DNA of 64,000 nt from Clostridia bacterium. Lineage in GTDB: Bacteria > Bacillota > Clostridia > Oscillospirales > Acutalibacteraceae. The stretch is taken from NCBI GenBank assembly GCA_017625435.1, contig JAGAKX010000044.1, forward strand, positions 21,050 to 85,049. Reading direction: 5' to 3'. The notes under the pieces are model-generated. The model worked only from the letters and a program-made list of their open reading frames with translations, ran no database searches and had not been told where the DNA came from. Shown here one piece after another: positions 33,147-42,231 of this stretch. The translations under genes were made by a program, and so were the position numbers. Position 1 is the stretch's first letter, and each line of letters starts with the position of its first letter.

Positions 33147-35253
33147 CTTTATCCTGTTTCTTTCCGCCTTTTCTTTCAAAACCGCATTTTTCGTCAAGAC
33201 ATTTCACAACATTTCCTCTTGAACGGAAAAGTGTTTTTCCGCAGTCGGGACAGTTTTCCTTTGTGGGGGTATCCCAGGTCATAAAGGTACACTTCGGGAA
33301 GCCCGAGCAGCCGAAGAAGGTGTGCCCCTTCTTTGATTTCTTGCTGATAACGGTGTTTCCGCATATAGGACAGCTGCCCTGTGTTTCCTGTACGAAGGGC
33401 TTTGTAAATTTACACTCGGGATAACCGGGGCAGGCAAAGAATTTGCCGAATCTGCCCACCTTGACAATAAGATTTCTTCCGCACTTTTCGCAGGGAATAT
33501 CCGTCTTGTCCTCTTCAAGGCTTATCTTCACACCCTCCATTGAGCTCTTTGCCTTTTTGAGAGTATCCTCAAATTCATCATAGAAGCCGTGAAGCATCTT
33601 TATATAGTCGTAACCGCCCTCTTCAATTTTATCAAGGTCGGCTTCCATACCTGCCGTGAATTTTGTATTAACAATCTTGGGGAATTTCTCTTTGAGAAGA
33701 TTTACGATTGCAGTACCGAGCTCCGTGGGTGCAAGAAGCTTCTTTGATTCTCTTACAACATAGTCACGGTCAAGAATTATTGAGAGAATTGAAGCATAGG
33801 TACTGGGTCTGCCCACACCCGTCTCCTCAAGCATTTTGATAAGAGATGCTTCCGAGAAACGAAGGGGAGGCTGAGTGAAGTGCTGTTCGTCCTTGATTTC
33901 CTTTGTTCTGAGAACTGCATCCTCTGTAAGCTCGGGAAGAACAGAAGAGCTTTCTTCCTCTTCGGAATTGTTATCGTAAAGAACGCTGTAGCCGTCAAAA
34001 CGGACAGTATAGCCCGATGCATTGAATACGCAGTATTCCTCTGCATTTCCCTCTTTTGCGGCAATAATTTCAGCCTTCGTGGTATCCTGAACACAGTTTG
34101 CCATAAGAGAAGCCATAAAACGGCACCAGATGAGGTTGTATATCTTATACTGCTCTGAGGTAAGTGATGACTTTGCCTTTTCGGGAGTGAGCTCCACAAG
34201 TGAGGGCCTTATAGCCTCGTGGCCGTCCTGAGCACCCTCTCTCGTCTTGAAATAACGGGGCTTTTCGGGAAGATACTTATCACCGTAATTCTCTTTTATG
34301 AACTGATTGCCGAGAGCTCTTGACTCCTCGGAAATACGAAGAGAGTCTGTTCTCATATAGGTAATAAGACCCACAGAGCCGATTCCCTCAATCTCAACGC
34401 CTTCATAAAGCTCCTGAGCTACCTTCATTGTACGCTTTGCCGTAAAGCCCAGTCTCTTTGAAGCCTCCTGCTGAAGAGTTGATGTAATAAAGGGAGGCGA
34501 GGGCTGTTTCTTTCTGATGCCCTTCTTGACCTTTCCCACGGTAAACACGGCGCCGTCAAGCTTCCTGAGAATCTTATCCGTATCCTCTTTGCAGGAAAGC
34601 TTTATTTTACCCGTTTCGTCACCCCAGAAGCCTGCCTTGAAGCTCTTTTTTGAAGGGGGTGCCTGAAGAAGTGCGTCAATTGTCCAGTATTCCTCGGGAA
34701 CAAACTTTTTGATTTCCTCTTCCCTGTCAACAATAAGACGGAGTGCAACACTCTGCACACGGCCTGCCGACAGACCTCTTCTTATCTTCTGTGAAATGAA
34801 GGGAGAAAGTCTGTAGCCTACAAGGCGGTCAAGAATTCTTCTTGCCTGCTGTGCGTTTACAAGGTCAAGGTCGATTTTTGAAGGATTGTTTATTCCGTTT
34901 TCGACGCTCTTTTTGTTGATTTCGTTGAATTTTACACGGTTAAGCTTATTTGTATCAAGCCCTAAAAGTGTTGCAAGATGCCAGGAAATGGCTTCACCCT
35001 CACGGTCAGGGTCAGTTGCGAGGTAAACCTCCTCGCTTTTCTTTGCAAGGGCACTGAGCTCCTCTATAAGCTTCTCCTTTCCCTTGATGATGGTGTAATC
35101 GGGTTCAAAATCACGGCTGACATCAACACTCAGCTTATTTGCGTGCAAATCTCTGATGTGACCCATTGATGCCTTTACCTCAAAGCCGGGTCCGAGATAT
35201 TTTTTAATGGTTTTTGCCTTTGCAGGCGACTCAACAATAACAAGTTTTGACAT
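33136..35253 (-). CDS. topA: DNA topoisomerase I
   Basis: The 705 aa type IA topoisomerase relaxes negative supercoils. It has a TOPRIM start KLVIVESPAKAKTIKKYLG, the acidic DPDREGEAISWHL, the active-site tyrosine in GLITYMRTDS (near 297) and RPSTYASIL. The C-terminus holds three four-cysteine zinc ribbons (CEKCGRNL with CPGYPEC; CPICGNTV with CSGFPKC; CPDCGKTLF with CLDEKC). ATG 35253. It follows dprA by 33 bp. Confidence 0.98.
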   Translation of the reverse strand: MSKLVIVESPAKAKTIKKYLGPGFEVKASMGHIRDLHANKLSVDVSRDFEPDYTIIKGKEKLIEELSALAKKSEEVYLATDPDREGEAISWHLATLLGLDTNKLNRVKFNEINKKSVENGINNPSKIDLDLVNAQQARRILDRLVGYRLSPFISQKIRRGLSAGRVQSVALRLIVDREEEIKKFVPEEYWTIDALLQAPPSKKSFKAGFWGDETGKIKLSCKEDTDKILRKLDGAVFTVGKVKKGIRKKQPSPPFITSTLQQEASKRLGFTAKRTMKVAQELYEGVEIEGIGSVGLITYMRTDSLRISEESRALGNQFIKENYGDKYLPEKPRYFKTREGAQDGHEAIRPSLVELTPEKAKSSLTSEQYKIYNLIWCRFMASLMANCVQDTTKAEIIAAKEGNAEEYCVFNASGYTVRFDGYSVLYDNNSEEEESSSVLPELTEDAVLRTKEIKDEQHFTQPPLRFSEASLIKMLEETGVGRPSTYASILSIILDRDYVVRESKKLLAPTELGTAIVNLLKEKFPKIVNTKFTAGMEADLDKIEEGGYDYIKMLHGFYDEFEDTLKKAKSSMEGVKISLEEDKTDIPCEKCGRNLIVKVGRFGKFFACPGYPECKFTKPFVQETQGSCPICGNTVISKKSKKGHTFFGCSGFPKCTFMTWDTPTKENCPDCGKTLFRSRGNVVKCLDEKCGFERKGGKKQDKDED

Positions 35254-35286
35254 ATATATTAATCTTCCTTTGGAAAAAATTAGTTA

Positions 35287-36531
35287 TCAGATTGCTTCAA
35301 CAACAGCACCGGGCAGATTTCTTATAAGCCCGAAAATTTCGAGCTCTGTTACAGCTGTCAGTACTGCTCTTACGGGAAGTCCCGTAATGTCAACGAGCTT
35401 ATTTACATCTCTTTTGTCCTCAAGGAGCACGGAGTAAATTTTCTTTGCATCCTCACTTGCAAAGTCGGGAACTTCCTTTAAGGTTTTCTCTTCCTTCACG
35501 GGAGGAGCCTTTTTCTTTTGTTCCGTATTATTCACGTTAGGCTCTGCCTTTACGGAAATTTCTTCTTCCCTTGCCTTCTCCGTTTTTCTGAGAGTGTAAG
35601 CCTCCTTCGGCACGCTGTCCCCGTCAACAGACCTGTTACAGTAGCCCTCATTGAAATTCCTGCCGAAAGCTTCTCTCAGGGGATAAGCAATATCTCCCGC
35701 ATTATTGAAGATATAAGCGCCCTCCGCAAGAAGCTTCTTACAGCCCTCTGAGGGAAAAAGCTTTTCGGACACCGCATAAACACGGCGCTTCTGCTTTTTA
35801 GCTGTTCCGGCGGTTATAAGAGATCCGCTTTTTTCACCTGCATAGGTTACAAGCACAGCATCGCTCATTCCCGATATAATACGGTTTCTTTCGGGGAAGG
35901 TAAATCTTGAAGGAGCTTCACCCGGTAACATTTCGGTTATATAAACACCGTTTCTGCAGACTTCCTTGTAAAAATCTCCCAGACGGTTCATATATTCATT
36001 TCCGAGACCGCAGCCCAGCACACCGACTGTAGCACCGCCTGCGGCAATTGCACCCTTATGTGCTGCAGTATCAACACCAAGAGCCGCACCGCTGACAATA
36101 ACGGCACCCGTTTTCGCAAGATTATACGCGGCAGACCAGGAAAGAGCAAGAGCCTCATCGGGAGCCTTTCTTGAACCGACCATTGCCACCTTCGCACCGT
36201 CTCTCAGCACCTCTTTATCTCCCTGATAAAAAAGCACATAAGGATAATCACCTATCTCGAGAAGCCGCTGAGGATACAAAGGAGATTCAAAGGTTATTGC
36301 ATCTCCGCCCAAGTCCTTCGCGGTCTCAATTGCATCATACGCATCAAAGAGGCTGAAGGCTGAAAGTCTTTCTCTTGTAAAGTCGCGGAGAAGTCCTTCC
36401 GTATCCCCGTCCTTTGTCACGACCTCGTAAAGCTTTTCAAAGCCGCCGTAGTGCTCAAGTGCCTTTTTCGCTTTCTTACTGCCTCCGAAAAGTCCCTGAT
36501 ACCACATAATGTAGTGTATTCTTTTATACAT
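35287..36531 (-). CDS. dprA: DNA-processing protein DprA
   Basis: The 414 aa protein has a Rossmann-like core with MVGSRKAPDEAL, SGAALGVDTAAHKGAI, GVLGCGLGNEYM, LPGEAPSRFTFPERNRIISGMSDAVLV and an N-terminal helix-hairpin-helix-like segment. After a charged linker (about 310-350) comes a C-terminal winged-helix (DINxLVDITGLPVRAVLTAVTELEIFGLI type). DprA loads RecA on incoming single strands in transformation. No other competence gene is in the window. dprA-topA order is conserved in Firmicutes. Confidence 0.95.
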   Translation of the reverse strand: MYKRIHYIMWYQGLFGGSKKAKKALEHYGGFEKLYEVVTKDGDTEGLLRDFTRERLSAFSLFDAYDAIETAKDLGGDAITFESPLYPQRLLEIGDYPYVLFYQGDKEVLRDGAKVAMVGSRKAPDEALALSWSAAYNLAKTGAVIVSGAALGVDTAAHKGAIAAGGATVGVLGCGLGNEYMNRLGDFYKEVCRNGVYITEMLPGEAPSRFTFPERNRIISGMSDAVLVTYAGEKSGSLITAGTAKKQKRRVYAVSEKLFPSEGCKKLLAEGAYIFNNAGDIAYPLREAFGRNFNEGYCNRSVDGDSVPKEAYTLRKTEKAREEEISVKAEPNVNNTEQKKKAPPVKEEKTLKEVPDFASEDAKKIYSVLLEDKRDVNKLVDITGLPVRAVLTAVTELEIFGLIRNLPGAVVEAI

Positions 36532-36535
36532 TCCC

Positions 36536-37315
36536 TCACCTGTCCTTCATAAACTCCCATATAAGCACGGTAGCCGCCGCCGAAGCGTTGAGGGATTCTG
36601 CCTTGCCCTTCATAGGGATGGTTATTCTGTGAGTTGAAAGTGAAAGCGTTTCTTCGCTGATGCCGTTGCCCTCGTTACCGATTATCAGCACACAGCCGCC
36701 GTCCTTGGAAGTCTTTGTAACATCCGCAGCGGAAGGGTCAACAACACTTGCAAATATTTTCATATTATTGTTTTTGCATTCCGTAAGAATATCTCCGGGA
36801 GTGTCCGTTTTTATTACGGGGAAGCGCAGAAGCGCACCCATTGATGCACGAAGTGCCTTGGGGGAATAAATGTCACAGCCCGAATTTACTATAATTCCGT
36901 CTGCACCCATAGCCTCTGCAGTACGTACTATTGCACCCATATTGTCGGGATTCTGCACGTTATCCGTAAAGACGTACATTCCGCCGCTTTTTATTTCACG
37001 GAAAACACCCGGCTGACGGCATACGGCAAAAAAGCCCTGAGAATTTTTTGTATCGGAAAGCTTTTCAGCCACACTTTCGGGAATAAGAAATGAATTTTCC
37101 GCTTTTTCCGAAAGAAGCTCATATTCGGAAAAATATTTTTCCTTTGCCTTTTCCGTTGCGAAAAACTGTTTTATTGTAACACCGTTCAATGCGGCATCCT
37201 TACAAAGACGTGCGCCTTCAAGCAGGAAAAGTCCCGTGCTTTTGCGTTCCTTGAGTTCCTTAAGGGCAGCAGCCGCTTTTACGGCAGGATTGTTTCTTGA
37301 GGTTATTTCTTCCAT
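36536..37315 (-). CDS. TrmH/SpoU-family RNA methyltransferase
   Basis: The 259 aa protein begins with a substrate-binding ribosomal-protein-L30e-like domain (ITSRNNPAVKAAAALKE), followed by a SPOUT domain: VFTDNVQNPDNMGAIVRTAEAMGADGI, CVLIIGNEGNGISEE and ITIPMKGKAESLNASAAATVLIWE. These are the three TrmH motifs for 2'-O-methylation of rRNA or tRNA ribose. The exact target nucleotide is not deducible. It lies 4 bp upstream of dprA. Confidence 0.93.
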   Translation of the reverse strand: MEEITSRNNPAVKAAAALKELKERKSTGLFLLEGARLCKDAALNGVTIKQFFATEKAKEKYFSEYELLSEKAENSFLIPESVAEKLSDTKNSQGFFAVCRQPGVFREIKSGGMYVFTDNVQNPDNMGAIVRTAEAMGADGIIVNSGCDIYSPKALRASMGALLRFPVIKTDTPGDILTECKNNNMKIFASVVDPSAADVTKTSKDGGCVLIIGNEGNGISEETLSLSTHRITIPMKGKAESLNASAAATVLIWEFMKDR

Positions 37316-37317
37316 AG

Positions 37318-38580
37318 TTACCCCACGGTTATATCCGTTAAAATATTTTTAAGCATAAGAAGAAGGGCTACAAGCATAGCAGGCATAAGGAAATATACCG
37401 CCGCAGCCTTGCCTTTCTTTATGTCCACCTTTGAGGGATAAAGCTTCATCATACGGGGATTTTTCCAGGAGTATCCTGTAAGTGCCACCACACCGATGAT
37501 AATTATTCCGTAGGTGAACAATGCCGAGAAAACAAGATTTGTTCCGTCCGAAAGCCCCGTTCTTGCCCAGGAGAATATGACGGACAGGAAATTATTGAGA
37601 AAGTGTATTATGATACCGGTCCACAGAGAATCCGTTACAATTGCGGCATAGCCAAGAGCCACACCTGCAATAATTGCAAAGGGCATCTGCATAAGATTTC
37701 CGTGAACAAGACCGAACATAACACCCGAAACTATAATTGCAAACCAGTCGCCGTATTTGCGAAGAGGCTGCATTATAACTCCTCTGAAAGCGAACTCTTC
37801 AAAAAATGCAGGGAAAACAGCCATATACATAACTGTGCATATAAGCTGAAAAGCATTTTCGGGAAGAGGGTCCTGCTGAGTCAGTGCCATATCGTAGGAA
37901 TATGAGCTTATTCCGAATGAAGAGAAAAAGGTCATCATATAAGACACCGCAATATTTCCTATATAGCATACACCAAGCCCTGCGGGAACAAGAAAAGCAA
38001 CTCCCGAATTCTTACGGGGAGCCCCCAGAGGAAGTGTGATACCGGCTGTTTTTTTCAGAAAAATGTAAGCCAGGAAAAACGGCAGAGCTACACCGAGCAG
38101 GGTATATATCATACCGAAAACCGCTTCCGCTGTGGGATTCCGGGTGTAAAGAGTATACAGCGTTTCATTTAAGCCGAGAATTGTACCGAAAACGGTGCCG
38201 AAAATTTCAAAAAGAATAACAGCACCTGCTGCCGCAATAGAAGAAAGAGACAGCGTCAATACCTTTCTATCGGAGAAAAATGCGGTAAGCTTTTTTATAA
38301 AAGCGGAAATTTTATCCCCGGCGGAGGGCTTTTTTCTGTAAGGGTAACCGCCGTAAGGAGGCTGATTTCCGTACGGATACTGTCCGTAGGGCGGCTGATT
38401 TCCGTAAGGGGGCTGACCGCCGTAGGGATACTGATTGCCGAAGGGATACCCGTTTCCGAAAGGTGCCTCTTCACGGGCATTCCCCTCCCCGTTTTCACGG
38501 GAAGGGGGTATATCAGTTTTATTTTCCCGGGGCTCTTCCCTTTCGGGGAAATTGCCGTAAGGAGAAAAATTATCTGTCAA
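37318..38580 (-). CDS. CPBP-family intramembrane protease with Gly/Tyr/Pro-repeat N-terminus
   Basis: The protein is about 420 aa. Residues 1-85 are disordered and repetitive (units such as NQPPYG, YPYG and GGQPPYG). The rest has about eight membrane helices with the CPBP/Abi motifs FFEEFAFRGVIM (EExxxR), GVMFGLVHGNLMQMP and HFLNNF, the glutamate-type intramembrane peptidase site. The target is unknown. A TTG at 38580 sits 8 nt after GGAAG and looks like the true start; a GTG at 38589 overlaps that ribosome site. It precedes the TrmH gene by 2 bp. Confidence 0.88.
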   Translation of the reverse strand: MTDNFSPYGNFPEREEPRENKTDIPPSRENGEGNAREEAPFGNGYPFGNQYPYGGQPPYGNQPPYGQYPYGNQPPYGGYPYRKKPSAGDKISAFIKKLTAFFSDRKVLTLSLSSIAAAGAVILFEIFGTVFGTILGLNETLYTLYTRNPTAEAVFGMIYTLLGVALPFFLAYIFLKKTAGITLPLGAPRKNSGVAFLVPAGLGVCYIGNIAVSYMMTFFSSFGISSYSYDMALTQQDPLPENAFQLICTVMYMAVFPAFFEEFAFRGVIMQPLRKYGDWFAIIVSGVMFGLVHGNLMQMPFAIIAGVALGYAAIVTDSLWTGIIIHFLNNFLSVIFSWARTGLSDGTNLVFSALFTYGIIIIGVVALTGYSWKNPRMMKLYPSKVDIKKGKAAAVYFLMPAMLVALLLMLKNILTDITVG

Positions 38581-38602
38581 AAAAATCACTTCCGATTAAA
38601 AT

Positions 38603-41317
38603 TTATCTTCCGCAGCAATGCTTGTATTTTTTGCCGCTTCCGCAGGGACAGGGATCGTTTCTGCCGACCTTTGCACCCTTTGTTACGGGCTTTTTCTTTT
38701 CCTCTGCATCGCCGCCGCCTGAGGATGAAGTCACCTTAATTACCTGCTGACGCTTTACATCCTCTTCGGAGCGTACTCTTCTTGTAAAGAGCATCTGCAC
38801 CGTATCCTCACGGATGGAAGCAGACATTTCGTCAAACATATCGTAGGTCATCTGTCTGAATGCAACAACGGGATCCTGGTTTGCATAAGCACGAAGAGAT
38901 ATACCGCGCTTGAGCTGATCCATGGCATCAATGTGGTCAATCCACTTCATATCAACATTTCTGAGAAGTGCATACTGCTGAAGCTGCTTCACAACGTCCT
39001 CACCGTGCTCAGCCGTCAGCTCCTCAAGACGTGCTTCACAAAGAGATACGAGATGCTCCTTGATGTCCGATGCGCTGTCGAAGTCTGAAAGACCCTTGCC
39101 CTCGAGAAGCCAGGAATACTTGGAAACAAGACCTACAGTATTCCACTTGTCGGGTGATACGGAATCCGAGCAGAAAAGGTCAACATTATCGCTGATGCTT
39201 TCCTTTATCATCTTGCGGATGGTGGCATCCATATCCTCACCGTCAAGAACACGGTCGCGCTGCTCGTATATAAGCGCTCTCTGCTTGTTGATGACGTCGT
39301 CATAGCTTATTGTATGCTTACGGGCGGCAAAGTGGTTGGATTCAACACGCTTCTGTGCATTTTCAATTGCAGAGGAGAACATATTTGCCTCAAGAGCAAG
39401 ATTTTCATCACGGAACATCTTCATAATTCTTTCAAATCTGTCACCGCCGAAAACTCTTAAAAGATCGTCATCTGCGGCAAGATAGAAACGGCTTTCACCG
39501 GGGTCACCCTGTCGTCCTGCACGTCCTCTCAACTGATTGTCAATTCGTCTTGCCTCGTGGCGCACGGTACCGATGATAAAGAGACCGCCGGCGGCTCTTA
39601 CCTTTTCGGCATCAGCTTTCAGCTCCTGTGAATATTTTGCCTGAAGCTCGGAGAATACTCTTCTTGCTTCAAGGATTTCTTCATTATCGGTATCCGAGAA
39701 GCCCGTAGCCTCTGAAATGAGCTCGTCAATAAAGCCCATCTTCTTCATTTCGTTCTTTGCCATGTGCTCGGCATTACCGCCGAGGATAATATCGGTGCCT
39801 CGGCCTGCCATATTGGTAGCAATCGTAACTGCACCGGGCTTACCTGCCTGAGCAACGATTTCTGCTTCTCTTGCGTGCTGTTTTGCATTGAGCACCTCGT
39901 GCTTGATTCCGCTTCTTTTAAGCGCAGAGGAAAGAGCCTCGGACTTATCGATGCTGACAGTACCTACAAGAACGGGCTGTCCCTTTGCGTGGCATTCCTT
40001 AATCTGCTCGATAACGGCAGCAAACTTCTTCTGCTCGTTAACGTACATAACATCGGGATGGTCTTTTCTTATCATAGGCTTGTTTGTGGGGATTTCAACA
40101 ATATCAAGAGCATAAATCTCCTTGAATTCCTCACTTTCCGTCATAGCCGTACCCGTCATACCCGAAAGCTTCTTATAGAGACGGAAATAGTTCTGAAGCG
40201 TTACGGTTGCAAGAGTCTTGTTTTCCTTGCCGAGCTTTACGCCTTCCTTTACTTCTATAGCCTGATGAAGACCCTCGCTGTAGCGTCTTCCGTGCATTAC
40301 ACGGCCCGTAAATTCGTCAACGATAAGCACCTGACCGTCAACCACAACATAGTTTACGTCACGCTGCATAACGCCTCTTGCCTTGATAGCCTGATTGATG
40401 TGGTGGAGGAGCTGCATATTTTCGGCATCCATAAGGTTTTCGACACCGAAATGTCCCTCTGCCTTCTTGATACCGTTCTTTGTAAGGGTAGCTGTTCTTG
40501 CCTTTTCGTCAACGATATAGTCGAATTCACCTGCAATATCGTCAAGGCTTGTTCTTGACTGAACATCGGTGATTCTGTGAACGGAAAGCTTCTTTGCGAA
40601 ATCGTCCGCTCTCTGATACTCATCGGAGGAAACGCTGCCGGCACCCGAGATAATAAGAGGAGTTCTTGCTTCGTCAATAAGAATGGAGTCAACCTCGTCC
40701 ACGATTGCAAAAATATGGCCTCTCTGAGACTTATTCTCTTTGTAAAGCGCCATATTGTCACGCAGATAGTCAAAGCCCATTTCGGTACTGGTACCGTATG
40801 TGATATCGCAGAGATATGCAGCCTTCTTTTCATCGGGAGCCTGCATATTGTAAACAAGACCTACGGAAAGTCCCATAAAACGGAAAACCTTTCCCATCCA
40901 CTCGGAGTCACGGCGTGCAAGGTATTCGTTTACGGTTACAACGTGAACACCCTTGCCCGTAAGTGCATTAAGGTAAGCCGGGAGAGTTGCAACAAGGGTT
41001 TTTCCTTCACCCGTTCTCATTTCGGCAATTCTGCCCTGATGAAGGACAATACCGCCGATAACCTGCACGGGGAAATGCTTCATCTTAAGAACACGCCAGG
41101 ATGCCTCACGGCAGGCGGCAAATGCCTCGGGGAGGATATCGTCAAGGCTCTCGCCCTTCTCAAGTCTCTCTTTGAAATAAGGGGTCTTTGCCTTCAGCTG
41201 TTCATCCGTAAGAGCGGAATATTCGTCCTCAAGCTCCAGCACCTTATCTGCAACGGAGCGTACCTTCTTTACCTCTCTTGATGAATAGTCACCGAAGATT
41301 TTTTTAAGAAATGACAT
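38603..41317 (-). CDS. secA: Preprotein translocase ATPase SecA
   Basis: The 904 aa protein is full length: Walker A MRTGEGKTLVATLPAY (near 101-116), DEVDSILIDEARTPLIISG (Walker B), VLVGTVSIDKSE, TNMAGRGTDIILGG and QLRGRAGRQGDPG in the second nucleotide-binding fold. The C-terminal zinc motif is PCPCGSGKKYKHCCGR. It drives export through SecYEG. ATG 41317 behind AAAGGAAG; a hairpin sits just upstream of that ribosome site. Confidence 0.98.
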   Translation of the reverse strand: MSFLKKIFGDYSSREVKKVRSVADKVLELEDEYSALTDEQLKAKTPYFKERLEKGESLDDILPEAFAACREASWRVLKMKHFPVQVIGGIVLHQGRIAEMRTGEGKTLVATLPAYLNALTGKGVHVVTVNEYLARRDSEWMGKVFRFMGLSVGLVYNMQAPDEKKAAYLCDITYGTSTEMGFDYLRDNMALYKENKSQRGHIFAIVDEVDSILIDEARTPLIISGAGSVSSDEYQRADDFAKKLSVHRITDVQSRTSLDDIAGEFDYIVDEKARTATLTKNGIKKAEGHFGVENLMDAENMQLLHHINQAIKARGVMQRDVNYVVVDGQVLIVDEFTGRVMHGRRYSEGLHQAIEVKEGVKLGKENKTLATVTLQNYFRLYKKLSGMTGTAMTESEEFKEIYALDIVEIPTNKPMIRKDHPDVMYVNEQKKFAAVIEQIKECHAKGQPVLVGTVSIDKSEALSSALKRSGIKHEVLNAKQHAREAEIVAQAGKPGAVTIATNMAGRGTDIILGGNAEHMAKNEMKKMGFIDELISEATGFSDTDNEEILEARRVFSELQAKYSQELKADAEKVRAAGGLFIIGTVRHEARRIDNQLRGRAGRQGDPGESRFYLAADDDLLRVFGGDRFERIMKMFRDENLALEANMFSSAIENAQKRVESNHFAARKHTISYDDVINKQRALIYEQRDRVLDGEDMDATIRKMIKESISDNVDLFCSDSVSPDKWNTVGLVSKYSWLLEGKGLSDFDSASDIKEHLVSLCEARLEELTAEHGEDVVKQLQQYALLRNVDMKWIDHIDAMDQLKRGISLRAYANQDPVVAFRQMTYDMFDEMSASIREDTVQMLFTRRVRSEEDVKRQQVIKVTSSSGGGDAEEKKKPVTKGAKVGRNDPCPCGSGKKYKHCCGR

Positions 41318-41334
41318 CTGATTCTTCCTTTCGC

Positions 41335-41350
41335 GTCACCGCTTGGTGAC
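41335..41350. promoter_or_regulatory. Hairpin in the secA leader
   Basis: GTCACC (41335-41340) and GGTGAC (41345-41350) form a perfect 6 bp stem with a 4 nt loop, just upstream of the secA ribosome site. No U-tract follows, so it is not a normal terminator. Confidence 0.45.
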
Positions 41351-41359
41351 ATATCTATG

Positions 41360-41992
41360 TTATTGTTCTTTTGAGAATTTACAGAACGTATTCAGGGGAC
41401 ATTCTGCACACAGGGGACGTCTTGCATCGCACAGAGCTCTTCCGTGAAGCACGGCACGGTGGCAGAAATCGTTACTCTCTTCGGGCGGGAGCAGCTTTTT
41501 AAGTGCAAGCTCCACCTTCAGGGGGTCCTTTGTTTCAACAAGTCCCAGTCTGTTTGAAATTCTTATAAGATGTGTATCTGCCACAACCGCCGGCTTTCCG
41601 TACACGTCACCCACAATGAGATTTGCCGTTTTTCTTCCCACTCCGGGAAGTGTTGTAAGCTCCTCTATTGTGTCGGGCACTCTTCCGCCGAAGCGCTCAA
41701 GCACGTCGTTTGCCATACCCACAATATCCTTTGCCTTCTGTCGGAAAAATCCGCAGGAGTGAATAAGCTCCTCAACGTCCTTCACATCAGCCGAAGCAAA
41801 AGCCTCTGTTGTAGGATATCTGCCGAACAGAGCCGGGGTCACAAGGTTTACCCTTGCATCCGTACACTGTGCCGAAAGTCTTGTGGCAACAAGAAGCTGA
41901 AAGGGATCTCCGGCAACAAGCGAGCATACAGCCTCAGGATAAAGCTTTTTAAGCTCTTCTGCCGCCTTCAGGGCAATTTCTTTTTTCGTCAT
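41360..41992 (-). CDS. nth: Endonuclease III
   Basis: The 210 aa protein has the helix-hairpin-helix motif LPGVGRKTANLIVG (near 110-123), catalytic Lys in the same segment and Asp in VVADTHLIRISNRLG. The four cluster cysteines appear as C-x6-C-x2-C-x5-C in CDARRPLCAECPLNTFC. It removes oxidised pyrimidines and cuts the abasic site. I chose ATG 41992, 9 nt after GAGG; ATG 42001 has no spacing from a ribosome site. The gene is divergent from the SOS-controlled polymerase. Confidence 0.96.
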   Translation of the reverse strand: MTKKEIALKAAEELKKLYPEAVCSLVAGDPFQLLVATRLSAQCTDARVNLVTPALFGRYPTTEAFASADVKDVEELIHSCGFFRQKAKDIVGMANDVLERFGGRVPDTIEELTTLPGVGRKTANLIVGDVYGKPAVVADTHLIRISNRLGLVETKDPLKVELALKKLLPPEESNDFCHRAVLHGRALCDARRPLCAECPLNTFCKFSKEQ

Positions 41993-42022
41993 ACCTTTCA
42001 TCCTCTCTCTATATTTTTTATT

Positions 42023-42051
42023 AGTATATACCTGCGGAATGTAAAAATCAA
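42023..42051 (-). promoter_or_regulatory. Promoter of nth
   Basis: TTGATT (42046-42051), 17 bp, TATACT (42023-42028) on the minus strand, about 30 bp upstream of the chosen start. Confidence 0.6.
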
Positions 42052-42151
42052 GGAAAAATTACAAATAATAAATAATATTATATGTGTTTTTTTCATTGAT
42101 TTCTGCAATGTACCATTTACGGGACAGTAAACAAAAATCATAAATTTCCTG

Positions 42152-42180
42152 TTTACAACCGCAGATTTCTTTGTTATAAT
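42152..42180 (+). promoter_or_regulatory. Promoter of the Y-family polymerase gene
   Basis: TTTACA (42152-42157), 17 bp, TATAAT (42175-42180). The SOS box begins 14 bp after the -10, where a bound repressor would block initiation. Confidence 0.75.
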
Positions 42181-42193
42181 ACACTTAAATTAC

Positions 42194-42207
42194 CGAACAT
42201 TTGTTCG
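42194..42207. promoter_or_regulatory. LexA (DinR-type) SOS operator
   Basis: CGAACATTTGTTCG is a perfect CGAAC-N4-GTTCG palindrome, the Gram-positive LexA/DinR box. It lies between the -10 and the polymerase start codon, so damage-induced expression is expected. Confidence 0.88.
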
Positions 42208-42231
42208 CTTTGCTTTCAGGAGATGTATTTT

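Noticed and set aside
38340..38460. Short tandem DNA repeats as a possible mobile or CRISPR element
   Set aside because: They are codon repeats for the Gly/Tyr/Pro tail of the CPBP protein.
39764..40558. Open frame of 264 codons opposite secA
   Set aside because: Composition is cysteine/leucine-rich nonsense and secA is unambiguous on the other strand.
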